From the NCBI GenBank assembly GCA_016721565.1, contig JADKHW010000035.1:1-34406 (forward strand): a DNA stretch of 34,406 nucleotides, written 5' to 3'. The notes beneath the pieces are model-generated. The model was given only the letters and a program-made list of their open reading frames with translations, did no database searches and had not been told where the DNA came from. Positions 17,028-26,793 of this stretch are shown in pieces. The stretch's first letter is position 1, and the number at the start of each line of letters is the position of its first letter. The DNA comes from a bacterium (GTDB lineage Bacteria > Electryoneota > RPQS01). The translations under genes and the position numbers were made by a program.

Positions 17028-19208
17028 AGTTCTCATGGCCTTGCTTGTAATACCGACACTCGTGTGGGCGGAAGAATCGTTGGTTCAACGTGCGGAGAAG
17101 CTGCGGGAGGGACGAACGGTGCCGACAACTCCGCGAGCCAACTCGACCGGAATCTATGGTTATATTCCCGCGCTGTGGGCTGTCGAGGCAGATGTGTTGC
17201 ACAACACTACACCGGACAAACTCGAAACCAACGGCAGTCCGGCGAAATATGAGAGTGTCGTCGCGTGGCATTTGCTGACGGAGAACTTACCCGCGCTGAA
17301 GACGTGGTCCCAGAAAATTGCGAACCCGAGTGAGCTTGCGAAGGCTGAATTGGCATTTGCTCTGTTGGATTTCAAAACGGCAGACTCGCTATATCGCATC
17401 GTGCTTACAAATCCTGATCCAACATCTTATGCGCGCAAAAACTACACTGAGCTTGAGTCCACAAGTCCCTATTTGAAGTGCGACGGCTCGAACAAGTGTG
17501 CGCGTGATTATGTTGTGGACGGGTCGAAGGAATGGATGCGCGGAGAGTTTGAAGCGGCGATGGGGCATTTTTTCGCGGCGCTCGATCTGGTCCCTGACTA
17601 TGGCCGTGCGCACAATGGTGTCGCGAAGTGTTTGGAGCAGATGCGTCTGCGGGAGAATGTTTATCGCGCGGCAGATCAGGCGGCATTTGATGCTAAACCT
17701 TATCCGCAGATTCCGATGATTGAGCAATACATTCTGAATTGGGAATCGCTGTCTGAGCGGCACAAAAAGCAGGTCGCGATATCTGTCGAACCGTGGAAGG
17801 ATTATATTCCTGTGCTCGTGGCATCGGGGAGCCATCACTATATCAAACCGCTGCATGAAAAGCTTTCTGAGGTGCCGGGGCTTGAGACGATTGCCGACCA
17901 GCGGATTAGCTATGACTCGCGGTTGTGGGACGACGTGCGCGGCTGCGGCGGCTATACAACGGTGACGGGAGTCGAAGACGTCGAACGCTCGATTTACAAT
18001 AAGTACAATACGGTCCTGCACGAGCTGACACATCAGGTGCATGGAGTTTTCCCACCGGAAGACCAGCAAAAAATCGAAGATCTCTACCGCGAGGCGAGCG
18101 CCAAAGATGCAGCGGGAGAAGAGGTGTTCGCCAGCCGCTATCAGGGATCGAGTGTGTGGGAGTATTTTGCCGAGGGGATGAACTCGTATTTCTCCCCAGA
18201 CGAAACGAGTTTGACACCCGCGAGATTACCAAAGAGCGACTCCTCCGACTGGACCCGAAACTGGTCAAACTGCTGGAATACTACATGACCGCTCCCAACG
18301 TGGAAGCTTGTTACCCGGTCGGGCTAATCACGGCGGCGGACAACGAAGTCGAACAGGGGAAGCTTGAAACGGCCATGGAATTTGCCCGTCAAGCTGAAGC
18401 CCGCGACCCTAAATCGGAGGTCGTGCTGCGGGCGGTTTCGCGGATTTCCTCGCTAATGGACCAGGATGAAATATCACTGAAATACGCCGAACGCCTCGTG
18501 ACTTCATTTCCCGAGAAGGCGGCCTCGTATCAAAGGCAGGCTTGGTCAAAGGCATTCACAGACGGCAAGTTTGAGGAAATCCTATCTTTGGTGCAGAACG
18601 GACTGCCCAAAACGGTGGGTCCAGAGCGAACGCAACTGATCCGTGAAATTGCAGATTGGCAGGTAACCTGTGGCAAGTTTGCCCAAGCTGTTGTAAATTA
18701 CGAGTTGGTGCTTGCGGAGCAGGGGACAGATGACGACGCGCTTCGAGGTTATGCCGATGCCCTGTTCTGGGCCGACCAACCCGCTAAAGCGGACTCGGTT
18801 TATCAGGTTGCCCTATTGCGCCGCAGCGGAGTGGTTTCCTTGCGGTTGGACTATACCCGATTATTGCTCCTGACGGGCAAGCTTGAGGCGGCAAAAGCCC
18901 AGATCGACGAAGCCGAGATATTGAAGCCGGGCGACGGTCGAGTGGCCGCTCATCGCGCGTGGTGGGCAGAACTCAGCGGCGACCACAAGCAGGCACTCGA
19001 TTTGGTCATCACCGCGATGGAGCAGTACCCGAATGACGCAATGGTGCAGACGATTGCGAGCCATCTTCTTCGCAAGACTGATCACGACCGCACGCTTATC
19101 CCATCGTGGCGCTACAACCCTAAGGAATCCTCCTACGAAGTGGAAAATTTCTGGGATGCGACGACAATGACGCTGCACGACAACGGACTAACTAAACTTT
19201 CCAAATAA
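17017..19208 (+). CDS. Secreted HExxH metallopeptidase with C-terminal TPR-like region (one frameshift)
   Basis: Starts MWRKVLMALLVIPTLVWA, a clear signal peptide without a lipobox cysteine. Residues about 160-225 contain a TPR-like unit (EAAMGHFFAALDLVPDYGRA). The zinc site is HELTHQVH (His335, Glu336, His339), and about 43-47 residues later WEYFAEGMNSYF offers Glu382 or Glu386 as third ligand, the gluzincin arrangement. The rest, in a second frame from about 18200, is helical-repeat sequence with several TPR-like units (KLETAMEFARQAEARDP, KAEILKPGD-like and QALDLVITAMEQYPND). The frame change lies at about 18195-18210 between NSYFSP and NEFDTREITK. Repaired length is about 730 residues. Its start overlaps the ATPase gene, so it belongs to the same operon; it may process or monitor whatever the ABC system handles. 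Its substrate is unknown. Confidence 0.8.
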
Positions 19209-19252
19209 CCTTTGGGCTGAATTCTGTGACGGACAACCTTTTGAGGTGCTAT

Positions 19253-22200
19253 ATGAAACGACTGATTTGGCTGCTTCCCGCGCTTATTCTTCTGGTTTGC
19301 GCAATTCAAGTGCAGGCGGGAGAAATCTCGCCCGAGTTGCAGGAGAAATGGAGCAATGTAGCGGCGACGGACAAGGTTAATGCGATCTTCCATTTGTGGG
19401 AGCGCGTTGATCTAAGGGAGCTGGATATTACCTTACGCGATCTGCACACGACGCGGCAGATGCGTCACAAGATTGTTGTCGAGGAACTCCAGCGTGTGGC
19501 GCGAGAATCACAGCCGCCGTTGTTGAGCGATCTTGACGCGCTGCAACTACAAGGCAGCATTGACGGCTACACAGCATATTGGATTACGAACTGTGTGGTG
19601 GTCAAAGGAACGCGCGAAACACTTGAGAATCTGGCCAAGCATGCTTCGATCCAGTGGGTTGAAGCTGTGCCGGTTATGGAGCTTATTGACGCAGTTCGCA
19701 CCGAAGGTCGCGCACCGCGACACTCGCTTGACGACCAACCCCCGGGTATCAATGCCATTCATGCTCCGCAAGTTTGGCATGATCTGGGCTACACAGGTGT
19801 CGGTGTGTTGGTTGCAAATATGGATACCGGTGTGGACGGAAATCACGAGGCTTTGGGCAGCCGCTGGCGCGGGAATCACGCGCCGCATTCTGAATGCTGG
19901 CTTGATGTTCTTGGCAACGGATCACAGACTCCTGTAGCTTCCGGCGACCACGGCACTCATGTCATGGGAACCATTTGCGGTACAGGCGGAGCAAATTCAC
20001 AGTTCGATACAATTGGTGTTGCGCCTGGCGCCGAGTGGATTGCCATGAACGCTGTCGGTGGTTTTGGCGCTGACTTTTTCAGCGACGTCTTGACGGGCTA
20101 TCAGTGGTTCGCTGACCCCGACCTTGATCCTAATTCGGTGGACGACGTTCCAGACGTGATTCAGAATTCGTGGGGCATTAACGGCGGCTTTGGCGCACCG
20201 TGGACCGATTGCTACGAAGAATGGAACGAAGCAATTATCGCTTGTGAAACTGCCGGAACGGTGGTAACGTTCTCGGCGGTAATGAAGGCCCGAGTCCATC
20301 ATCGCACCGCAGTCCGGCCACCATCGCGATTGACTCAGTGACGTTCTTCTCTGTTGGCGCAGTTGATGCGGGTAACTTCCCGAATACGCCGCACCCGATT
20401 GCTGATTTCTCGAGCCGCGGTCCGAGCGATTGCGACAATACAATCATTAAGCCTGAGATTTGCGCGCCTGGCGTAAACGTGTATTCGAGCATTCCAAACA
20501 ATAACTACGACGGTAGCTATAGCGGTACTTCGATGGCCGGTCCGCACATCGCGGGTGTTGTAGCTTTGATGCGCGAAGCAAATCCGAATGCGGACGTACG
20601 CGAAATCAAGTCGGTGATCATGCAAACCGCGATTGACTACGGCCCAGCCGGTGAAGACAATACCTACGGTCGTGGGTTTGTAGATGCCTACGAAGCTGTG
20701 TTGTTAATTTCGGCTGATCGTGGTTGGGTCTTTGGCCGTGTAACCAGCGGCTCGACCGGCGCACCGATTTCCGGCGCACGGATTCAAGCGGGTGACAATT
20801 ACATTCGCTCGACGGATACACAAGGTTACTATCGGATTTCACTGCCTGCAGACTCAGTGCTCCCGTTTACGGCAAGTGCATTCGGTTTTGCCAATTTCAC
20901 GACGACAATGACTGTTGCGGATTCAGATACCGTGACGTTTGACATCGAACTTACACCTGTTGCCGCAGGTAACATCCACGGTACGGTCTTGATTGGAAAC
21001 GATATTCCGGTTCAAGGCTGTGTCGTTACGCCGCAAGACATTCCGGTTGGTCCAGTCGAGACGGATGCGGATGGTGAATTCAGCTACACGCTTCCGGGCG
21101 GGAATGACTACACGTTTGTGCTTGAATTCCAAGACATGTCGATGGACACGACGCTTCATGTCACGACCAATCAAACGACCGAAGCTCTGATTCGTTTCAA
21201 TACAATTCGTTCGCAGAATCTGGGACCAGACACGTACGGCTACCGCGCATTTGACCGTTATGACAACGGATTGCCCGCGCAATACAACTGGGCAAGCATG
21301 ACCAATGCGACGGAACTTGATTTCCCGCCGATTGCGGACGCTTCAATGTTTGTTGAAATGCCGTTCCCGTTTGTCTACTATGGACAGCGTTTTGACTCGA
21401 TTACAATTAACGAAAACGGCTGGGTGGCCGCAGGTGAAGATCCCGATCGCCGCAATGCGAATACGATCATTCCTCATCCCGCAGGTCCTGCCGGCATGCT
21501 GGCGGTGCTCTGGGATCAACTCCAGTTCGGTGTTACTCCCGATCCGTCGCGCGTGCTGACGCGTTATGATGCGGCCAATGGCGTGTACATCATTGAATAT
21601 CAGAACATGTACTTTGTACCTTCTGCCAATGGCGACAACCTATCGGCTCAGATTCACATTTTCGATCAGGAAGTGTGGCCGACTCCGACAGGTGACTGCG
21701 AGATCATGTTTGTGTATGATCACGTCGATATCAGGAACGGCTGCACAGTCGGGATTGAAGACGCCACTGAGTCACGCGGTCTTCAGGTTCAGTACAATAC
21801 AAACTTGAACGGAAATTCCTTCGCAATCGATGCCGGAGCGGCAATTCTGTTCACGACCCGCACAAGCGCGCGTACAAACGGCAACCTGTCCGGTACCATC
21901 ACAACTCATCCGTCGCTCTCTGGCGCAGTTCCAAATGGCGTCAGGCTTGGTAACCTGACTGCGCAAGTGGCTGCCAACGGCGCGTACAGCTTCCAAAATG
22001 TGTTTGCTGGCCCGCGCACATTGCGCGTCCAGATGCCGGGCTTTGAACAGGCTATGGCGACGGCTACAGTAAACACGGGACAGACGACCGATCTCGATGC
22101 AGAAGTTTGGCGTCTCGATCCGCCGCGTAACCTTACCTTCTCGCGCACGAACGACTCGCTGTTCATGGCGTGGGAAGTGCCGGCGAGCGTCGGTGGCTTG

Positions 22201-22665
22201 GATGATCTTGAGAGCTACATTGTGCATCTCGATTCATTCGAACTTGATACGACTTCGGCCCTTGAGTACCGCACGCGCATTCCGAGCGGTGAAGACGGCC
22301 ACGCCTATTGGCTGACTGCGATGTACGAAGGCGGCGAGAGCACAACAACGGACACGATTCGTGTGACGTGGCTTGATGCACATGAGCAGACCGGTGTTCC
22401 GACTGTTTATGCATTGGCTCCGGCTTATCCGAACCCGTTCAATCCGACGACATCACTTGAAGTATCGTTGCCGCAGAATGCAAACTTAAACCTTCGCGTG
22501 TATGACGTGACGGGCCGTGAAGTTGCAACTGTGGCCAGCGGCTTGTATTCAGCCGGTATGCACCGTTTCACATGGAATGCGGCGGGATTTGCAACCGGTG
22601 TGTATTTCGCGCGTCTTGAGTCCCCGCTGGGAACACAGATGCAGAAACTGTTGCTGTTGAAGTAA
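19253..22665 (+). CDS. Secreted subtilisin-like serine protease (S8) with C-terminal sorting domain (one frameshift)
   Basis: ATG 19253 follows GAGGTG and begins a signal peptide (KRLIWLLPALILLVCAIQVQA). A propeptide-like domain (about 25-150) precedes the catalytic domain: Asp191 in VANMDTGVD, His233 in GDHGTHVMGT and the serine in YSGTSMAGPH at about 20530. The frame breaks at about 20277: VTFSAGNEGPSP, the oxyanion-hole segment, is restored by one extra G in a short G-run. After the protease come two carboxypeptidase-regulatory/CNA-B-like beta domains (GWVFGRVTSGSTGAPISGA and GNIHGTVLIGNDIPVQG), further beta-rich sequence with a FN3-like part (PPRNLTFS), and a complete sorting domain: YPNPFNPTTSLEVSLP, YDVTGREVATV, GVYFARL, ending LLLLK. 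About 1137 residues, exported and probably surface-attached or released by type IX secretion. Substrates unknown. A strong terminator follows. Confidence 0.93.
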
Positions 22666-22685
22666 CAAAATCAGTTCAGTAAGTT

Positions 22686-22718
22686 AAAAAGGCCGAAGAG
22701 AACTCTTCGGCCTTTTTT
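22686..22718 (+). terminator. Rho-independent terminator after the subtilase gene
   Basis: GGCCGAAGAG and CTCTTCGGCC are perfect ten-base arms around AA, preceded by five A and followed by six T. Stem, loop and T-run are textbook; with the A-run it could also act on the opposite strand. Confidence 0.95.
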
Positions 22719-22798
22719 GTTCAGACTTGACTTGCTTGTTTGAAGTTATTACACTCATACAACCGTTGATGGATTACCGGCAATGCAAGGCAATAATA

Positions 22799-24439
22799 AT
22801 GATACGCTTGAATAATCTGCTCATAATGTTGGCTCTGTTTGCGGCCAGCCTTTACGCGCAAACGACTCCGCCGCTGACCGTAATTGTTGTCATCGACCAA
22901 TTCCCAATGTTTTTGGTTGATCGGTATACAGATTTGTATTGTGATGGCGGACTGAAGCGCCTCGAACGAGAGGGTGTGCTGTTTACCGAGTGCCGCTACA
23001 GCCATGCCGTCAGCGAGACAGGACCGGGGCATGTCACAATTTCGAGCGGCTGCAATCCAAAGACCCACGGCATCGTCGGCAACAGTTGGCAGAAAAAGGA
23101 TGGCGGCGATGTCTATTGCTTAGAATGTGATGGCACCCACGCGGTGACAGATAGCGGAGTGATTGATTCGCTGAAAGCATCATGTCCTAACAACATTCAG
23201 ACAGAAGTCTTTGCGGATTTGTGGAGAGCGTCATTTGGCGAAGATGCCAAAATCTGGTCGATGTCACTGAAAGACCGCGCAGCAGTTGCGCTTGCCGGCA
23301 GCAAACCTAACGGAGCACTGTGGCTACAATTTGAGACAGGGAAGTTCCAGAGCAGTTCGTATTACACTAACAAGCTCCCTAATTGGTGTACTGAGTACAA
23401 TGCGACCGCCGGAATCTATTTCGACAGCACATGGGAACGTAGCGCAACGCCCGCAGCATATTCGCGTTGTGATTCGGACAACGTTTGGTACGAAGATGGC
23501 ACTAAGGCAGGTTTGCCGAACACTATGCCAAAATCACTGCGAGGCGGAGAGACTACACCGGGCAAGGGTTATGTGCGCGCTCTGCAAACAACTCCGTTCG
23601 GCAATGAGTGGCTATACGGTTTAGTAAAAAAGTGCTTGACCAACGAACAGCTTGGCAAAGACGGTGCACCCGATTTGTTGTGTGTGAGTTTTTCCAGCAA
23701 CGACATGTGCGGCCACACGTTCGGGCCATATAGTCAAGAAATTCTCGACATGACCTTGCGCACAGATAAACTCATTGCAGAATTTCTAACGGTATTAGAT
23801 CAGCAAGTAGGAAAAGGCAACTATCGTTTTGCGTTGACAACGGATCACGGTATTTGCCCGCCGTGCGAATCTCCGCTCCTGCCCAGTGGAGTCGGAGGTC
23901 GATTCAATTTCCGCAAAATGAAAGATGAATTGCAGGATTACCTCGCGCAAAGATTTCTCGAAGGCGTACTGCCTAAGAGCGGCTTAGTCTCGGCATTTGA
24001 AGTGCCGACTGTTTATCTTAACCAAGTTGCAATTGCGAATGCGGGACTCAGTTTGCACGACGTTGCGGAAGCCACAGCGGAGTGGTTATCTACTCAACCG
24101 GGAGTTGAAAAAGCAGTTGTCACGATTACTGCCGAAGACGTTGCACACATAGAAGACTCGAATTTACGAGCGCATATCGAACAAAGTTTTCACGCTGAAC
24201 GCTTCTCACAAGTCTATTTGCATCCGCAGCCTTATTGGCAGAGCGACGGCATCTGCGCGAATCATGGATCCATTTACGAATACGACACGCATGTGCCGCT
24301 ATATCTGATGGGCGACGGCTTCACCGGCGGTCGCAATTCAGAAATTGCGGATCCGATGGACTTGGTCACACAATTAGCCACGGCTTCAAAGCTAAGATGG
24401 ACAACTCCGCGCGGCGGGAAAGTGCATACTTCTAAGTAG
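22799..24439 (+). CDS. pafA: Alkaline phosphatase, PafA family
   Basis: ATG 22799 starts a signal peptide (IRLNNLLIMLALFAASLYA) and gives 546 residues. All active-site positions known for the Elizabethkingia PafA enzyme (numbers from memory) have counterparts at constant spacing: Asp33 (VVIDQ), nucleophile Thr74 in SETGPGH, Asn95 in HGIVGNSW, Lys158 and Arg160 in SLKDRA, Asp302 and His306 in SSNDMCGHTFGP, and Asp349-His350 in TTDHG. The Lys/Arg pair marks monoesterase specificity, in contrast to the diesterases of the same superfamily. It should release phosphate from organic monoesters outside the inner membrane, using two zinc ions. Unlike the subtilase upstream it has no sorting domain, so a periplasmic or lipid-free location is likely. 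The frame is intact and the gene is flanked by terminators, so it is monocistronic. No recognisable phosphate-responsive box was identified. Confidence 0.93.
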   Translation: MIRLNNLLIMLALFAASLYAQTTPPLTVIVVIDQFPMFLVDRYTDLYCDGGLKRLEREGVLFTECRYSHAVSETGPGHVTISSGCNPKTHGIVGNSWQKKDGGDVYCLECDGTHAVTDSGVIDSLKASCPNNIQTEVFADLWRASFGEDAKIWSMSLKDRAAVALAGSKPNGALWLQFETGKFQSSSYYTNKLPNWCTEYNATAGIYFDSTWERSATPAAYSRCDSDNVWYEDGTKAGLPNTMPKSLRGGETTPGKGYVRALQTTPFGNEWLYGLVKKCLTNEQLGKDGAPDLLCVSFSSNDMCGHTFGPYSQEILDMTLRTDKLIAEFLTVLDQQVGKGNYRFALTTDHGICPPCESPLLPSGVGGRFNFRKMKDELQDYLAQRFLEGVLPKSGLVSAFEVPTVYLNQVAIANAGLSLHDVAEATAEWLSTQPGVEKAVVTITAEDVAHIEDSNLRAHIEQSFHAERFSQVYLHPQPYWQSDGICANHGSIYEYDTHVPLYLMGDGFTGGRNSEIADPMDLVTQLATASKLRWTTPRGGKVHTSK

Positions 24440-24471
24440 AAATTACTGCAAGCCTCTAATTATAGACTATT

Positions 24472-24510
24472 CGGGTCAGAATTAAGTATTCTGACCCGTT
24501 TTTCTTTTTT
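24472..24510 (+). terminator. Rho-independent terminator after the phosphatase gene
   Basis: CGGGTCAGAAT and ATTCTGACCCG are perfect eleven-base arms around TAAGT, followed by TTTTTCTTTTTT. It lies 33 bases past the stop codon. The remaining sequence up to about 24725 shows only a small GATTAC/GTAATC inverted repeat (24624-24641) and should hold the promoter of the fibre-like cluster. Confidence 0.94.
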
Positions 24511-24725
24511 GTCTATTTAGAAACAATTAGTTACAAATCCTGCAAAAACAATAATAAATAAAGCATCATCATGACTTTCATTGACCTCAGCAGGTTTACA
24601 TGCTAAATTGTTAGTTGTGATAGGATTACTCTCTGGTAATCATCGCTCCCCTCTTCCCTCCTGTCCCGCCGTCGGTCCAAATAGGAATCAAACAGTAGCA
24701 CATATAGTCTTGAATAGGACTGAAC

Positions 24726-26787
24726 GTGAAATACGTATTAGCAATTTCTTGATCCGCTGAACGCCTTTGCCATTCCGCAGTTGATCAACTATCAAGGTCA
24801 ACTGACGTCTCCGACAGGCACTCCGCTCGACACGACGGTGGTGATAACTTTTGATATCTATCCGGTTGTTTCTGGTGGTGCAGCGTCGTGGACCGAAACA
24901 CATCCTTCTGTTGTCGTGACGGACGGGTTGTTTCGCCGGATCAATCACAGACGGACCAGTTTGTCGTGACCGGTGGCTTGGCATCACCTCGGCATCCGAG
25001 ATGGTTCCGAGACAACAGATTGAATCCTCGCGTACCTATCGCGGGAACCAGGACGGGCGAGCGGAGGGATGATCAGCGGAAAACTAAATGTCGGATTTGG
25101 AAACACTAATTCAGGCTTGAATGCAAACGTATTTGGAGAAAATAATCAAGTCAGTGGAGACAATGGAACAGTTTCCGGAGGACAATACGGAAATGCCGGA
25201 CCATCCGCTTTTGTTGGGGGCGGGTACGCGAATAGCGCGACCAGTTATTATTCAGCGATCGGCGGCGGATATGGCAACAACGCAAGTGGAAACTATGCAG
25301 CAATTGGAGGTGGAAATAACAACGTCGCCAACGGCGACTTTTCACACGTTGGTGGGCTGCAAAATGCGACGCGTTAGCCATGTCGGCGGCGGCGTGTATA
25401 ATCAAGCTCGAGGTACGTATTCTGTAATCGCGGGCGGCGGCGGTTTCTCAGCCGAAGATTCAAATTCAACAAATTTTGATCACGCAACTATTGGCGGTGG
25501 TCGAGGGAATCGCGTCGGTGGAAACTATGGAACTGTATCCGGTGGGGAACTCGGAAATGCCGGACCATCCGCTTTTGTTGGGAGCGGGTACGCGAATAGC
25601 GCGACCAGTTATTATTCAGCGATCGCGGCGGATATGGTAACAACGCAAGTGGAGATTAGCGGCATTGTAGGTGGTTTTAGCAACCGCCAACACGAATTAC
25701 TTGTGGGGCCTCAAATTATGCAACAGGCCCGAGTTCAACCGTTGGTGGCGGAGCAAACAATGATGCGAGTGGGCAAGCGGCTGTAATCGGAGGTGGAGTT
25801 CAAAACAGCGCGCAAGGAGAAAAGTCATCTGTCGGGTGGTCGCAATAATGCGACGCGTTAGTCCGCATGTCGGCGGCGGCAGATAAGCTCGAGGTACGTA
25901 TTCGTACCGCGGCGGCAGTTTACCGCAGTTCAACAAATTTTGATCACGCAACAATCGGCGGTGGTCGAGGGAATCGCGTCAGTGGATACTTTGGAACAAT
26001 TTCCGGTGGGCAATTCGGGAATGCCGGAGAGGGCGCTTTTGTTGGTGGAGGGTACTTTAATAGCGAGAGTATTGTCATAATCGGCGGTGGAATTACCAAC
26101 AACCCAGCGCAGACTATGCTGCAATTGGCGGTGGATACAAACGCCGCCACCGGCATCAGTTCACACGTCGGCGGAGGATATAACAATCAGGCAACGGACA
26201 GACGCAGTAATAGCCGGAGGTCCGGCAACACGCAAGTGGTCCACAATCCACAATCCCGGTGGAATTGGCAATGAGGCGGCGGGAATCGCCCATTTGCGGC
26301 AGGCAATAACCATGCGATTCACCCGGGCAGTTTGCGATGGCATGGGTATCAATCTAACTACTACCGGCATGATCAATTTCTTGTTCGCGCGTCTGGCGGA
26401 TTGAAATTTACACATAATACACACACGTCAGGCGTCACAATGGCTTCCGGAGGTAATGCTTGGGTCGTAGTATCGGACTCGACGAAGAAACGCGACATCA
26501 AACTGACAGACATCAGAAACGTGTTGGAGAAGATTGCCGAATTGCCCGTTAAGGACTGGGAATACAAGTCGGAGACAGAGGGAACAAAACACTTAGGCCC
26601 AATGGCGCAGGATTTTTGGAACGCGTTTCACTTGGGAAGCGACTCGTTAGGGATTGCGACTAATGACGCGGATGGAGTGTTGTTTGCGGCAGTGAAGGAA
26701 TTGGCGAAGGAAGTAGTCGAGCTAAGGGCAGAGATTCAAACACTGCGTGCGGCAAATCAAGAATCCATGAATATTGAAAGAAAGTAA
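24726..26787 (+). CDS. Fibre-like protein A: INYQG domain, beta-roll repeats, S74 chaperone (many frameshifts)
   Basis: Start is uncertain; GTG 24726 begins a plausible leader KYVLAI. Pieces in changing frames give NAFAIPQLINYQGQLTSP, WTETHPSVVVTDGLF and RWLGITSASEMVPRQQIESS (frame change near 24940-24970), the conserved N-terminal domain shared with B, C, D and F. From about 25069, repeats of the form SAIGGGYGNNASGNYAAIGG continue across further shifts (near 25375, 25625, 25700, 25800 and 26100-26300). The last piece, intact from about 26332, has VVVSDSTKKRDIKLTDIRN and YKSETEGTKHLGPMAQDFW, the peptidase S74 intramolecular chaperone with its Ser and the Lys five residues later, then a coiled coil ending at 26787. 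S74 domains trimerise fibre proteins and cleave themselves off. Frameshift density is the highest in the window. Probably first gene of a cluster with B, six bases upstream of it. Confidence 0.78.
25189..25290 (+). repeat. Internal direct repeat in gene A, copy 1
   Basis: This 102-base block (starting GGAAATGCCGGACCATCCGC) recurs at 25553-25653 with two substitutions and one deleted G. It encodes beta-roll units around PSAFVGGGYANSATSYYSAI. Confidence 0.85.
25553..25653 (+). repeat. Internal direct repeat in gene A, copy 2
   Basis: Near-identical to 25189-25290. The one-base deletion (GATCGCGGCGG in place of GATCGGCGGCGG) lies exactly where the reading frame breaks, so comparing the copies locates the frameshift. 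Confidence 0.85.
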
Positions 26788-26793
26788 GTGAGC

